64,000 bases of DNA from the NCBI RefSeq assembly GCF_040500475.1, contig NZ_CP159358.1, forward strand, positions 1,054,001 to 1,118,000, in the 5' to 3' direction. The translations under genes and the position numbers were made by a program. The notes beneath the pieces are model-generated. The model made no database searches. It was not told the origin of the DNA and saw only the letters and a list, made by a program, of their open reading frames with translations. Positions within the stretch are counted from its first letter, which is position 1, and every line of letters begins with the position of its first letter. Shown piece after piece: positions 55,140-64,000 of the stretch. The DNA comes from Bacillus sp. Bos-x628 (GTDB lineage Bacteria > Bacillota > Bacilli > Bacillales > Bacillaceae).

Positions 55140-55640
55140 TAACAAATACAAAAAATCAAAGTGAAAAGAGAGCCTTAGATGGGGTTGGTTTTCTTTTGAG
55201 CCATGAAACCGGCAGTGAATCAGACTATGCCTTTTCGTTTTTGTTTGTAGTCGTTAATATATTGTTCAAGTTCTTGCCAGAAGTGTTAGATGTTCAAGTA
55301 CAGAAATTTAGACTTGGTTTGAAAACCTTTTTAATTTGGCATCTGATCAGGGCGATTAAAGTGCTTCGCCAAGTAATGGTACTGCGCGGAAATACTTGCG
55401 AGCTCAAGTAGTGCTTTCACCGGATACTTATGCCTTAAAATCTTATATTACTTGCGCTTTGTCTTGTTTGGTGATTGTGACTAAGGCATCCCTTTTTCAT
55501 ACTCATTCTGCAACTCTTCCATTGATCCTTATCAAGTAGTTGCCACTTAAGCAGCGTGTCACCGCTTTGATTTTGTTCCCGATTTGTAAACTTAGCCAAA
55601 AGAAAAGCACCTCCATTTTTAAATTTTTCTAGAATTTGGA
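55140..55640 (-). mobile_element. IS3-family (IS150-like) transposase remnant
   Basis: On the minus strand the frames, broken by stops, read SMEELQNEYEKGMP (end of OrfA), HKYPVKALLELASISAQYHY (start of OrfB) and WQELEQYINDYKQKRKG (end of OrfB), in that order. The integrase core with DDE is deleted. A frame MHLQILEKF.. at 55435-55647 covers the OrfA part. No intact ends are seen. It lies between rap and the proA terminator, so it is a dead insertion. Confidence 0.65.
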
Positions 55641-55646
55641 GGTGCA
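55599..55646 (-). terminator. Terminator of proBA
   Basis: GCACCTCC...GGAGGTGC, the arms separated by about 23 AT-rich bases, followed by TTTTCTTTT on the minus strand. Confidence 0.65.
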
Positions 55647-55672
55647 CTTCAACCTCAAGGCTTTCTTATCTA

Positions 55673-56920
55673 TTATACTCTTATTTGTCCCTGACCACGA
55701 ATCACATATTTTTCAGACGTTAAGGCAGGTAATCCCATTGGTCCTCTTGCGTGAAGCTTTTGTGTACTAATCCCAATTTCTGCACCATAGCCAAATTCAA
55801 AGCCATCTGTAAATCGTGTTGAGGCATTGTGATACACAGCCGCAGCGTCCACAGCTGTTAAGAAATATGCGGCATGCTGATCGTCTTCAGTAATAATCGC
55901 TTCAGAATGCTTTGATCCAAATGTTTGAATATGATCAATCGCCTCTTCAATGTTCTGCACCATTTTAATACTGACAATGGGTCCAAGAAATTCAGTTTCA
56001 AAGTCAGCTGTCGTTGCCAAGGTAGCGCTTGGGTCAAGTTGACATACGGCTTGATCTCCTCGTATTTCGACACCGCTTTGATGAAGTGCTTGAAATAAAG
56101 AAGTTCCATGCTCCTTTGCCCACTTCTCATGAATGACAATGCTCTCAATCGCATTACAAACCGATGGTCTTTGGGTTTTGGCATTTAATACAATTTGCAC
56201 AGCCATGTCTTTTTTCGCTGTTTCATCAATATAGATATGACAATTCCCTGCGCCTGTTTCAAGTACTGGTACGGTTGACTCTCTGACAACTAAATCGATT
56301 AAATTTTTCCCTCCGCGCGGAATGAGTACATCTAGGTATTCATTTAAAGTAAAAAGCGTTTTTGCTGTTTCTCTCCCCGTATCCTCAATCAATTGCACAC
56401 TGTCTACTGGGATATCTGTTGCGTGAAGCGCTTCATGTATGACTTTCACAATCGCTTTATTGCTATGGATAGCTGATGAGCTTCCTCGTAAAATGACTGC
56501 ATTTCCAGTTTTCAAACAAAGTGTAGCGGCATCGACTGTGACGTTTGGTCTTGCTTCATAAATCATTCCAACCGTTCCGAGAGGCACACGAACCTTTTCA
56601 ATCAAAAGGCCATTTTCTTTTTGAATGGTTTCTAACGTTTCACCAATTGGATCCTTTAATTGAACAAGTTCAAGTGTGGCATCTGCAATCGCCTCAATGC
56701 GCTCTTTCGTCAATGTAATCCGATCAATGACAGATGGTGTGAACTTCTTGTCCTCTGCTGCAAGCACATCCTTACGATTCTCCTCGATCAAAAAAGCAGA
56801 AGACGTCTTTAATGCTGTCGCAATCGCTTGCAGCGCTTCATTCTTTTGATCGGTTGTTTTTAATAACAGCTGATCCTTGGCTATGCTTGCTTTTTTCGCT
56901 TTTTCAAGAACTTCATTCAT
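55673..56920 (-). CDS. proA: Gamma-glutamyl phosphate reductase ProA
   Basis: Second step of proline synthesis, reducing glutamyl phosphate to the semialdehyde with NADPH. Aldehyde dehydrogenase fold; the catalytic Cys is in [28 protein letters not shown] and [12 protein letters not shown] are family motifs. 415 residues. It follows proB by 12 bases with GGAGGG before its start. Controlled through the proBA T-box. Confidence 0.95.
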   Translation of the reverse strand: MNEVLEKAKKASIAKDQLLLKTTDQKNEALQAIATALKTSSAFLIEENRKDVLAAEDKKFTPSVIDRITLTKERIEAIADATLELVQLKDPIGETLETIQKENGLLIEKVRVPLGTVGMIYEARPNVTVDAATLCLKTGNAVILRGSSSAIHSNKAIVKVIHEALHATDIPVDSVQLIEDTGRETAKTLFTLNEYLDVLIPRGGKNLIDLVVRESTVPVLETGAGNCHIYIDETAKKDMAVQIVLNAKTQRPSVCNAIESIVIHEKWAKEHGTSLFQALHQSGVEIRGDQAVCQLDPSATLATTADFETEFLGPIVSIKMVQNIEEAIDHIQTFGSKHSEAIITEDDQHAAYFLTAVDAAAVYHNASTRFTDGFEFGYGAEIGISTQKLHARGPMGLPALTSEKYVIRGQGQIRV

Positions 56921-56932
56921 TGTTTTCCCTCC

Positions 56933-58033
56933 TCATTTCTGCACATGCTGTACCCAGTGATCTCGGTGAATAACCTCTTGTTTCTCGAATTCAAACTCAT
57001 CACTCCGCATTCCCTTCACTTCAAGAAGCTCCTCGGCTGCGTACAATGTTTGTCCTTTACCGACTAATCCGTTCGGTCCGACGACTTCTACAACCTCTCC
57101 TTTGGAAAAATCACCAGCTACATCGATGACACCAGCGGGAAGAAGGCTGCTTCCATTATGCAAAATCGCCGCTTCTGCTCCAGCATCAATCATGATTTTC
57201 CCAGAGACAGGTGAATGAAACTGAATCCATTGACGACGATTGTTTACCGCTGATAAATCTTTTTCACCAATGTACGTTCCGTCTCCATGACCAGCCAGAA
57301 TGTGAAGTAGTTTGTCTTCACCTGTACCGGTTCCAATGAACACTTTTACTCCAAGCGAAAGTGCGGTTTGTGCTGCGGAGAGCTTCGACTTCATCCCGCC
57401 TGTGCCAACCTTCGAGCCGGAACTTTTCGCATATGAAAACAGTTCATCTGTAATGTGCGGAAGCACGTCAAACCGCTTTGCTTCAGGATGATCATTCGGG
57501 TTCGCATCATAGATCCCATTAATGTCCGTTAAGATGATCAATTGATCAGCATGAATTAACCCACTGACAAGAGCTGAAAGCATGTCATTATCGCCAAAGG
57601 TGAGTTCCTCAATCGAGACAGAATCATTTTCGTTAATAATAGGTAAGATTTTCCTTTCTAACAATTCCATCATCGTTGCATATGCATTTCGATATCTTGT
57701 ACGGTCTGAAAAGTCATTACGTGTTAAAAGCATTTGTGCAGGCGTCATGTCAAACTGTGAAAATAATTCTGTATATTTTTGCATTAATAAGCTTTGTCCA
57801 ACTGCGGCAGCCGCCTGTTTCCCTTTTAATGTAACAGGTCTTGATGGATATCCTAGACTGCCAAATCCCGCAGCAACCGCTCCTGATGAAATTAAAATAA
57901 TGTCATGACCCGCCTCTCTAAGCTTTGCAATGGCTTTAACATGATCCCACATTTTCTGTTCATCAATTGCTCCCTTTTGTTCGGTCAATGAACTGCTGCC
58001 AATTTTTATGACGATCCTTTGCTTTTTCATCAT
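56933..58033 (-). CDS. proB: Glutamate 5-kinase ProB
   Basis: First step of proline synthesis. It has an amino acid kinase domain ([60 protein letters not shown]) and a C-terminal PUA domain from about residue 275. 366 residues. GGAGGG precedes two ATGs; either may start it. B. subtilis has a second, osmotic pathway (proHJ). This copy with a T-box is the anabolic one. Confidence 0.95.
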   Translation of the reverse strand: MMKKQRIVIKIGSSSLTEQKGAIDEQKMWDHVKAIAKLREAGHDIILISSGAVAAGFGSLGYPSRPVTLKGKQAAAAVGQSLLMQKYTELFSQFDMTPAQMLLTRNDFSDRTRYRNAYATMMELLERKILPIINENDSVSIEELTFGDNDMLSALVSGLIHADQLIILTDINGIYDANPNDHPEAKRFDVLPHITDELFSYAKSSGSKVGTGGMKSKLSAAQTALSLGVKVFIGTGTGEDKLLHILAGHGDGTYIGEKDLSAVNNRRQWIQFHSPVSGKIMIDAGAEAAILHNGSSLLPAGVIDVAGDFSKGEVVEVVGPNGLVGKGQTLYAAEELLEVKGMRSDEFEFEKQEVIHRDHWVQHVQK

Positions 58034-58061
58034 TAATTCCCTCCGCTATACCTTTGACCAC

Positions 58062-58300
58062 AAAAAAACCCTTTTCCTCCTTATGTAAAGGACGAAAAGG
58101 GATTTTCCGTGGTACCACCTTCATTGAATAAGCATGTCATCACTTATTCCGCTCAACTCCTGTAACGCCAGGCATGCGCTTAGATTTTCCTTCTAAGGCT
58201 CAAAGGTAGGTTCAGCAGCTGTCTGTGGCAAATGTTTCAGCACATCATTTGCTCTCTTTACACAGCAGTCCCTGCTTACTATTCCTCTTCAACGCTCGTT
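58062..58300 (-). ncRNA. T-box leader of proBA (proline)
   Basis: The minus strand holds the T-box AAGGTGGTACCACGG and the terminator AATCCCTTTTCGTCC...GAAAAGGGTTTTTTT at 58062-58104. In stem I, TGAACCTACC presents CCT after GAA, a proline specifier codon. Uncharged tRNA-Pro should allow read-through into proBA. Confidence 0.93.
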
Positions 58301-58344
58301 AATTTTTTTATATTATGACCAATTGCTCTAGAAATGTCAAGCGA

Positions 58345-59247
58345 TCAATTAAACACGATGGTTTTATTCTCATGAACAATAATTCGATCTTCCAAATGCC
58401 ATTTCACTGCGCGTGCAAGTACACTACGCTCGATGGTACGACCAATATTCTTTAATGCCTCTGCATCGTCCCGGTGGTCAACACGCTCAATATCTTGTTC
58501 AATGATTGGTCCTTCGTCTAGATCGTTCGTGACATAGTGAGAGGTTGCGCCAATTAATTTCACACCTCGTTCATACGCACGTTTGTATGGATTAGCACCA
58601 ATAAAGGCTGGGAGGAAGGAATGATGGATATTAATAATTTTGTTCGGATGCTTTTCAATAAAAGCAGGCGTTAAAATTTGCATGTACCGAGCAAGTACAA
58701 CGACATCAATTTCATATTCTTCTAATAGAGCGAGTTGTTGTTCTTCCGCTTCTTGTCGGATGTCTTTACTTGCCTTCACGTAATGGAAAGGAATCCCGAG
58801 AGATTTGACAGTGTCCTTTGCCGTTTCATGATTGCTGATGACAACTGCAATTTCAGCCATTAGATTCCCGCTTTGCCATTCCCATAAAAGCTCATGTAAA
58901 CAGTGAAGTTCTTTTGAAACAAAAACCGCCAGCTTTTTTAGTTCGCTCGCTCGCGTCATACTCCACGACATCTGGAATGTTTCAGCAATTGGCTCAAAAC
59001 CGATTTTAAGCTGTTCAATATTGGCGGAAATCTCCTTCAAATCAAATTCAATTCTTAAAAAGAAACGACCGCTTTCATGATCTGTCGTGTATTGACTCGA
59101 TTCAATGATATTTGCTCCATGCTCAAAAAGAAACGAAGAAATAGCGGATACGATCCCAGGCTGATCCGGACAACTGACAAGTAATCTTACTTTTTGCTGG
59201 TGCTTTTGTCTGTGTAGTTCGAGTTTCTCTGTAATAAATGTTCTCAT
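58345..59247 (-). CDS. purU: Formyltetrahydrofolate deformylase PurU
   Basis: Hydrolyses 10-formyl-THF to formate and THF. It has an N-terminal ACT domain (LLVSCPDQPGIVSAISSFLFEHG, in parts) and a C-terminal formyltransferase domain from about residue 100. The active-site Asn-His are in NIHHSFLPAF, and the Asp in HYVTNDLDEGPII. 300 residues. In B. subtilis (YkkE) it is next to ykkCD as here. The start has AAGAGG upstream. Confidence 0.93.
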   Translation of the reverse strand: MRTFITEKLELHRQKHQQKVRLLVSCPDQPGIVSAISSFLFEHGANIIESSQYTTDHESGRFFLRIEFDLKEISANIEQLKIGFEPIAETFQMSWSMTRASELKKLAVFVSKELHCLHELLWEWQSGNLMAEIAVVISNHETAKDTVKSLGIPFHYVKASKDIRQEAEEQQLALLEEYEIDVVVLARYMQILTPAFIEKHPNKIINIHHSFLPAFIGANPYKRAYERGVKLIGATSHYVTNDLDEGPIIEQDIERVDHRDDAEALKNIGRTIERSVLARAVKWHLEDRIIVHENKTIVFN

Positions 59248-59331
59248 TTACAATGACCTCTTTTACGTATTCATTCTAATGAAATATTATACTGGACTGG
59301 AAAGAAAAAAAGCAATTGGGAGTCTCTTTTT

Positions 59332-59351
59332 TATTGAATATTCATTCAATA
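59332..59351. promoter_or_regulatory. Inverted repeat between purU and the small membrane gene
   Basis: TATTGAAT-ATTC-ATTCAATA has perfect 8-base arms. It lies upstream of both divergent genes and just before a GATACAATG -10-like box, so it may be an operator. The protein that binds it is unknown. Confidence 0.35.
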
Positions 59352-59405
59352 TTCCATATGACATGATACAATGAAGTGAAACCTTTATTAAAAGGGGTGA
59401 TTCAT

Positions 59406-59591
59406 ATGAAAAGCATGACTTCGTTTGGTAAGATTAGCTTTTGTCTCGGCGTCTTATTTCTTATCGCCGGCATTTATCTCTTTATAAGCGGGGAAAGACT
59501 TATTCCTTTGCTCACGTTTGGCGTATGTTTCCTCCTTATGAGCTTGCTCTACCGCAATAATGAAAGCGATTCCAATTATCATATCATGTAA
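59406..59591 (+). CDS. Small membrane protein, 61 aa
   Basis: Starts MKSMTSFGKISFCLGVLFLI and has two predicted membrane helices (about 10-29 and 33-50), ending in a short polar tail (YRNNESDSNYHIM). AAGGGGTGA lies before the ATG at 59406. The longer frame to 59376 lacks support. It ends at a terminator shared with ykkD. No family recognised. Confidence 0.65.
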   Translation: MKSMTSFGKISFCLGVLFLIAGIYLFISGERLIPLLTFGVCFLLMSLLYRNNESDSNYHIM

Positions 59592-59624
59592 CAAAAGGCT
59601 GGCGTACGATTGCCAGCCTTTGAT
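59592..59624. terminator. Bidirectional terminator
   Basis: AAAGGCTGGC-GTACGATT-GCCAGCCTTT lies between the small membrane gene and ykkD, serving both. Confidence 0.88.
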
Positions 59625-59938
59625 TATTCGATGATTTTCAATCCTACTACTGCGGACAGAATGAGTGCGATGAAAAAAATACGTTTCGCCTCTTTTGATT
59701 CTCCGTAAAACAGCATGCCGACAATGGTCCCTCCAGCGGCTCCAATCCCGGTCCAAATGGCATATGCTGTTCCCATCGGAATGGTATTCATCGCAAGAGA
59801 CAGCATGAAAAAGGAAAGTGAAAATCCGGCTGCAATCAAGAGAATCCATTTAAGATGATGATCCTTTTGAAATTGATTCATCATGGTCACACATAACATC
59901 TCTAAAATTCCTGCAACAATGAGGAACAACCAATTCAC
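59624..59938 (-). CDS. ykkD: Guanidinium exporter subunit YkkD (SMR family)
   Basis: Small multidrug resistance protein of 104 residues with four membrane helices. The central Glu is in [12 protein letters not shown], and the signature [20 protein letters not shown] is present. It pairs with YkkC as an antiparallel heterodimer. Guanidine-I controlled SMR pairs export guanidinium. It overlaps ykkC by four bases. Confidence 0.92.
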   Translation of the reverse strand: MNWLFLIVAGILEMLCVTMMNQFQKDHHLKWILLIAAGFSLSFFMLSLAMNTIPMGTAYAIWTGIGAAGGTIVGMLFYGESKEAKRIFFIALILSAVVGLKIIE

Positions 59939-60264
59939 GATTCAGACTCCCCTTTCTTTTCAACTGTTGTCAGTTTAAGCCCTATTACACCGCACAGCAA
60001 CATCACCATTAGCAGTAATTTACCCTTATGAACCGGCTCTCCAAGTATCATTCCTACAATGACTGTACCTGCTGTTCCAAGTCCGGTAAAAACGGCATAA
60101 AGCGAGCCAACCGGCAATTGACTTGTTGCTTTTATCAGTAAATAAAAGCTCACGACAATACAAATGATGGTGGCACTCCATTCCATCAATGAGTGGGCAT
60201 ATTTCAGACCCATCACCCAGCCGACTTCAAAAACGGCTGCAATGAATACATTTCCCCATTTCAT
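59935..60264 (-). CDS. ykkC: Guanidinium exporter subunit YkkC (SMR family)
   Basis: 109-residue partner of YkkD with four helices. The Glu is in [15 protein letters not shown], and the SMR signature [20 protein letters not shown] is present. The ATG at 60264 with AGAGGAAG upstream gives normal length. The frame to 60297 adds a polar start within the leader. It is preceded by a guanidine-I riboswitch, so the pair should be made only when guanidine builds up. Confidence 0.92.
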   Translation of the reverse strand: MKWGNVFIAAVFEVGWVMGLKYAHSLMEWSATIICIVVSFYLLIKATSQLPVGSLYAVFTGLGTAGTVIVGMILGEPVHKGKLLLMVMLLCGVIGLKLTTVEKKGESES

Positions 60265-60295
60265 TCTTCCTCTTCCTTTCCTGTCGATTCCAAAC

Positions 60296-60440
60296 AATAA
60301 AAAAAGCCCAGAAGTTGATCACTTGATCAAATCTCCCGGGCTTTTATCCCTCCGTGTCCATACGATCTATTAAAGACCGTATGCGTTTTCTCTCGGTCCA
60401 GACTACGTCCCCGCACGGAACCCTAGAAAACATGTTCATT
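60296..60440 (-). ncRNA. Guanidine-I (ykkC) riboswitch
   Basis: The minus strand reads CTAGGGTTCCGTGCGGGGAC, GTCTGGACCGAGAG, then ACACGGAGGGATAAAAGCCCGGGAG in two parts: the ykkC subtype 1 motifs. The terminator AAAAGCCC...GGGCTTTTTTT follows at 60296-60345. Guanidine should prevent termination and turn on ykkCD. Confidence 0.95.
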
Positions 60441-60580
60441 ATGAAAGCCGCGCTAAAAAGCAGGTTCTGTATGGAAACTTTCACACACCGGAGCAGACCT
60501 GTCTACAGTTTTTCTTTTTCCAAGTGCTTTCCGCTCTAAAAAATACTTATTCATTTTCCACTGCTGATCGCTTCATTGCA

Positions 60581-61081
60581 TCAACTGCGAGGAGAGAATT
60601 TAAAGAGATCGCCAAACAATCCATTTGAATCTGGTGCAAAGTAGTGAAAACTGGCTCCGGTTAATCCAGCAGCTAGTGCCGTCCACATTATTAAACTGAC
60701 CATCATCCACATGGCCACTTGTTTTCTTTTCGTACCGAAACCCATACACATGAATGCCGATAAATGGCTGCCAATGATGAAAGGACCGACGAGCGCTAAA
60801 CCAGGAAGACCATATCGTTCCCAAATTCTTTTGGCTTTAAGCTGCTTTTTCTTCTCTTTGCCCTCGCTCATTTCCCCTTTTCTCTTTAATCGCCAATGTT
60901 TAAGCCGGTCAACGAAAATAATCAGAAGCAAGACTGTGAGAAAGTTACCGATAAAACCAATGATCGCCGTTGTAACTGGATGCAGTCCACTAAGGATCGC
61001 AAGCGGAACCACACCAACTACTTCAAAGAAAGGCAAGGCAGCCAATACAAAAACGAGCACATACCCCCATAATATATCCAA
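60581..61081 (-). CDS. Small multidrug export-like membrane protein (COG2426 type)
   Basis: A 166-residue protein with four membrane segments: LPFFEVVGVVPLAILSGLHP near the start, GFIGNFLTVLLLIIFVDRL, a charged cytosolic loop (KGEMSEGKEKKKQLKAKR), then GLPGLALVGPFIIGSHLSAF. This is the layout of the Sm_multidrug_ex family. No substrate is known. The start is TTG at 61081 with AAGGGG upstream. It is transcribed with the same orientation as ykkCD but separately. Confidence 0.75.
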   Translation of the reverse strand: MDILWGYVLVFVLAALPFFEVVGVVPLAILSGLHPVTTAIIGFIGNFLTVLLLIIFVDRLKHWRLKRKGEMSEGKEKKKQLKAKRIWERYGLPGLALVGPFIIGSHLSAFMCMGFGTKRKQVAMWMMVSLIMWTALAAGLTGASFHYFAPDSNGLFGDLFKFSPRS

Positions 61082-61159
61082 ACAAAGAACCCCTTTTCAA
61101 TTTTGACCTCTTACTATTGTAAAGAAAATCATGAATACATTGCTACAATTTTTCAAAAA

Positions 61160-61192
61160 AAGAAAGCACATTTTTTAGGATGTGCTTTCTCC
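61160..61192 (-). terminator. Terminator downstream of ykhA
   Basis: GAGAAAGCACAT pairs with ATGTGCTTTCTT and is followed by T residues on the minus strand. Confidence 0.75.
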
Positions 61193-61282
61193 ATTTCTAC
61201 ATTACCTTCAGCAGACTTGTTGTACTTACTAGCTTGTAATGCAAGATAGTGTAATAGAAAACCCCCCTTGCTGGGTGATTTG

Positions 61283-61804
61283 TTACGCCCATGGTTTATC
61301 CGTACCAAGTGCGTCAGCCAATGCTTTACTATGTTCTCGGCGTTTTTTTCTTTCTTCTGCACGCTGCTTCGCCGTTTGATGCAACATGATTTCTTCCTCT
61401 GTTTCTGGTATGACCTTCGGGACTCTTTTCGGCTTACCATTGTCATCTAATGAGACAAATGTAAGAAATGACGTCGCTGCCAGTCTTCGCTCTCCAGACA
61501 TCAGGTTTTCTTTAATGACCTTGACGAATACTTCCATGGAAGACGTGCCTACCCAAGTCACATAAGACTCTAAGCACACGGACTCCTTTTGACCAATCGG
61601 CTCTAAAAAATCAACTGAATCCATTGATGCCGTGACCGTTTCACTTCTGCTGTGTCTTGCAGCAGAGATGGATGCAATATCATCTATATAACTCATTAAT
61701 TTACCGCCAAATAATGTTTCATGGTTATTTGTATCGAGAGGGAATACTCTGCTTGTTTTGACTACTTTTGACTCTTTACAATACTTGAATTTTTCTTCGC
61801 TCAT
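61283..61804 (-). CDS. ykhA: Acyl-CoA thioesterase YkhA (hotdog fold)
   Basis: Hydrolyses acyl-CoA thioesters. A single hotdog domain of the BACH/YciA type: the active-site segment HETLFGGKLMSYIDDIASISA with catalytic Asn/Asp, then VTASMDSVDFLEPI. The C-terminal tail is charged and helical (RAEERKKRREHSK). The ATG at 61804 has AAGGAG eight bases upstream and gives 173 residues, better than the longer frame to 61861. Gene order next to the dipeptide transporter matches B. subtilis. Confidence 0.9.
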   Translation of the reverse strand: MSEEKFKYCKESKVVKTSRVFPLDTNNHETLFGGKLMSYIDDIASISAARHSRSETVTASMDSVDFLEPIGQKESVCLESYVTWVGTSSMEVFVKVIKENLMSGERRLAATSFLTFVSLDDNGKPKRVPKVIPETEEEIMLHQTAKQRAEERKKRREHSKALADALGTDKPWA

Positions 61805-61987
61805 CGTGATAGCTCCTTCTAGCTGATTTCTATGATACGGAACGTCTTTTATATTAAACACTATTCTTTTAGGTTTGTCTAAACTTTTTGCTTTCGTCTC
61901 ATATGAGAGATTTTCTTTCAGAAATGTTTCAACTTTTACTAGGATGTTGCACCCTGCCTATTCGGCGTTCATTAGCGTAAAATAAAA

Positions 61988-62024
61988 GCTAGCCAGTAGA
62001 AATGATATTCAACTCGCTGGCTTA
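61988..62024 (-). terminator. Terminator of the peptide-transport operon
   Basis: AGCCAG...CTGGCT, the arms separated by about 20 bases, followed by AGCTTTTATTTT on the minus strand. Confidence 0.6.
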
Positions 62025-62080
62025 TGTTAAGATAAAATGTCAGCTCGTCCTAAAGGACTCATGGTCGTTTTTTCGGCTAA

Positions 62081-63049
62081 TCATTTCCCAGCATACAGGT
62101 GGCAAGCCACTTCATGTCCTTCGTCCACTTCTTGCAGTGTTGGTTTTCTTTCCGCACATACGTCCATAGCGGCTGGACATCTTGTCCGGAAAACACAGCC
62201 GCTTGGCGGGTTCAATGGACTAGGGATTTCTCCTTTTAAGATGAACCTCTTCCGCCGATCTTCAATATCTGGATCAGGAATCGGGATGGCAGATAGGAGT
62301 GCTTGCGTATATGGATGCAGTGGCGTCTCATATAAAGCATCACTGCTTGTCATTTCCACAAGATGCCCTAAATACATTACGCCAATTCTATCGCTAATAT
62401 ACTTGACCATAGACAAATCATGAGCAATAAATAAATACGTCAGCCCTTCTTCTTTTTGTAATTGTTTCAATAAGTTGACGACTTGTGCTTGAACAGATAC
62501 ATCGAGTGCTGAGATCGGCTCATCTGCCACAATACATTTCGGCGCTAAGGCGAGCGCTCGTGCAATGCCAATTCTCTGCCTTTGCCCACCGCTAAATTCA
62601 TGCGGATAACGACTAGCAAAATCATAACTTAGACCCACCGATTCAAGCAGATCTTTTACACGCTCTATCCTTTTCTTTTGACTGCCATACAGATCATGAA
62701 TTTCCATCGGTTCCAAAATGATATCTTTCACAGACAATCTAGGATTTAACGAAGAATAGGGATCTTGAAACACCATTTGAATTCGTCTATTAAAATCAAA
62801 TTCCTCTCCCTTAGACAAGTGATGAAGGCTTTTCCCTTCATAGATCACCTCACCCTCTGTCGGGTCATAAAGCCTCATGAGCACTTTCCCAAGTGTGGAT
62901 TTACCGCAACCAGACTCTCCAACTAGTCCAAAGGTTTCTCCTTGTTTTAACTGAAAAGAGACGCCATCCAGTGCTTTTAAAGTTTTTCCTTTTGATAGGT
63001 GAAAATGTTTTTTTACGTTTTTGACGTGTAAAAGCGGTTCGTGTGTCAT
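62081..63049 (-). CDS. ykfD: Peptide ABC transporter ATP-binding protein (YkfD/DppF type)
   Basis: ABC ATPase of the Dpp/Opp import family. Walker A GLVGESGCGKSTLGK, signature EFSGGQRQRIGIARAL, Walker B CIVADEPISALDVS. The C-terminal oligopeptide-transporter extension holds a Cys cluster (GCVFRTRCPAAMDVC) that may bind an Fe-S cluster in this family. 322 residues from ATG 63049 (AGGAGG eight bases upstream). It follows ykfC, so it likely serves import of cell-wall murein peptides. Confidence 0.9.
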   Translation of the reverse strand: MTHEPLLHVKNVKKHFHLSKGKTLKALDGVSFQLKQGETFGLVGESGCGKSTLGKVLMRLYDPTEGEVIYEGKSLHHLSKGEEFDFNRRIQMVFQDPYSSLNPRLSVKDIILEPMEIHDLYGSQKKRIERVKDLLESVGLSYDFASRYPHEFSGGQRQRIGIARALALAPKCIVADEPISALDVSVQAQVVNLLKQLQKEEGLTYLFIAHDLSMVKYISDRIGVMYLGHLVEMTSSDALYETPLHPYTQALLSAIPIPDPDIEDRRKRFILKGEIPSPLNPPSGCVFRTRCPAAMDVCAERKPTLQEVDEGHEVACHLYAGK

Positions 63050-63063
63050 GGACATCTCCTCCT

Positions 63064-63963
63064 TTAACTTGACAAATATCGGCGTGCGCCCGCCCACTCT
63101 TTTTCATACGAGGTGCCAGACAAAGAGAGAAGCTCAACTTGCTTGCCGGTTTTTGGCGAGTGAAGCATCAGACCATTCCCAGCATAAATCCCCACATGGC
63201 GAACGGTTCCCTTTCCATTCTCATTTGCAAAAAACATTAAATCACCTGGCTCTAATTGGTTTGATGACACAGACTTTCCTTTGTTCGCTTGATCGCTTGC
63301 GTCTCTCGGTAATAAATATCCATACGCTTTGTACATGCTGTAGGCAAAGCCGGAACAATCATAGCCAAATCCGCTCATCCCTCCCCATAAGTATGGAAGT
63401 CCGATAAATTGTCTACCAGTTTTTACGACATCCTCTCCGCTGACAGAGTGAAGGTTTGTTGAAACTGGACGTACATCCGCTTTTGCGATTTCTCTTATTC
63501 CAACTGGAGTGAGAACATGATAGCAATCTCTTGTTTCTTCGATAGGCGTTAGTTCTGTTAAAAAACTAATGTCCATATCAGCTCTTCCTTTTTCATATAA
63601 AACGGCTATTTTCTTACAGACAATCAACGTTTGAGGTGGTTCTTTTTCTTCTGATACTAGTTTCAATTGTTGAACAGGAATATAACCAGGATAGCCTTGC
63701 TCATGTTTTCGGCTCGGCTGCCCAGGAATCACTACTTTCATCCATCCGTCTATTTCCTCTAATCCAATCACACGTTCTCCTAACAGCACTTGCGTTTGGA
63801 CTAGGTTCTCTTTACATAATGCCAACTTTTCTTCATAGGTTTGCTGGTCAATCCACTCTTTCATCTTAATGCGCTCTTGAAGAATTAACCTGTCCGATTG
63901 TCTTGGCGCTTGCGGCGTTGTCCATATATTGGCGACTGGAACGATTGACTCATAGATCATCAT
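63064..63963 (-). CDS. ykfC: Gamma-D-glutamyl-L-diamino acid endopeptidase YkfC (NlpC/P60)
   Basis: Cytosolic enzyme that cuts murein peptides between D-Glu and the diamino acid for recycling. Two N-terminal SH3-like domains (about 1-150) precede the NlpC/P60 domain. The catalytic Cys is in GFGYDCSGFAYSMY, and the His residues are in VRHVGIYAG and MLHSPKTG. There is no signal peptide. 299 residues. The ATG at 63963 has AAAGGAATCC upstream. The rest of the operon (ykfAB, dpp) would lie beyond the right edge. Confidence 0.92.
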   Translation of the reverse strand: MMIYESIVPVANIWTTPQAPRQSDRLILQERIKMKEWIDQQTYEEKLALCKENLVQTQVLLGERVIGLEEIDGWMKVVIPGQPSRKHEQGYPGYIPVQQLKLVSEEKEPPQTLIVCKKIAVLYEKGRADMDISFLTELTPIEETRDCYHVLTPVGIREIAKADVRPVSTNLHSVSGEDVVKTGRQFIGLPYLWGGMSGFGYDCSGFAYSMYKAYGYLLPRDASDQANKGKSVSSNQLEPGDLMFFANENGKGTVRHVGIYAGNGLMLHSPKTGKQVELLSLSGTSYEKEWAGARRYLSS

Positions 63964-64000
63964 TGGATTCCTTTCACTCCTTTAATGCCTAACCCATGAT

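Noticed and set aside
55082..55411. 109-codon plus-strand frame next to rap
   Set aside because: Its complement reads as IS3 transposase pieces, so the frame is a shadow of the remnant.
62037..62423. Plus-strand frame opposite ykfD
   Set aside because: Antisense shadow of a clear ABC ATPase gene.

Overview
The window looks like a chromosomal segment of a Bacillus of the B. pumilus / safensis / altitudinis type. This is inferred from gene content and order, not from a database search. Most proteins are close relatives of B. subtilis proteins, and the order follows the B. subtilis ykf-ykh-ykk-pro-isp-yko-sigI-htpX-ktrD-kinE-mtn-spo0E-kinD-mot-clpE-que-ykvS block, read here in reverse. Several B. 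subtilis neighbours are missing from their usual places (for example the Ku/LigD pair next to ykoW).

Layout. 1-1.5 kb: small genes, ykvS and a predicted small RNA. 1.8-5.9 kb: an accessory island with an LXG polymorphic toxin (nuclease tip), a YezG-type immunity gene, a SUKH immunity gene and a decayed second copy of the toxin tip. 6.2-8.7 kb: queCDEF (preQ1 synthesis) behind a preQ1-I riboswitch. 8.8-14.1 kb: ykvI, clpE with three CtsR boxes, and motAB with a SigD promoter. 14.3-16.8 kb: mhqR, kinD and spo0E. 17.1-24.3 kb: the methionine salvage genes mtnDBXW, mtnE and mtnKA with two SAM riboswitches. 24.5-28.5 kb: ogt, kinE and ykrP. 28.7-35.5 kb: a DUF421 operon, ktrD, htpX/ykrK, sspD and sigI-rsgI. 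35.7-40.1 kb: ykoY (Mn riboswitch), ykoX and ykoW. 40.3-42.5 kb: ykoM, two small genes, tnrA with a TnrA box, and a lipoprotein. 42.6-48.1 kb: mgtE (M-box), two PepSY proteins and the ykoGH two-component system. 48.5-53.5 kb: isp, metE under a cobalamin riboswitch, and ohrR/ohrA. 53.8-55.6 kb: rap-phr and an IS3-type remnant. 55.7-64 kb: proBA (T-box), purU, ykkCD (guanidine-I riboswitch), a small export protein, ykhA, ykfD and ykfC.

The genes form compact regulated units. Seven metabolite or ion riboswitches and one T-box control queuosine, methionine, Mn, Mg, guanidine and proline functions. KinD, KinE, Spo0E and Rap all feed into or drain the Spo0A phosphorelay.

The least expected observation is a family of at least six related intergenic elements (A to F, about 120-200 nt). 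Each lies on the same strand as, and just downstream of, a protein gene. Four end at an intrinsic terminator, and the paired arms change together between copies, so they look like a structured RNA. A second is a 30-codon ORF between the M-box terminator and mgtE that encodes an Asp-Pro-Asp-Pro stretch and overlaps a hairpin, resembling Mg-sensing leader peptides.
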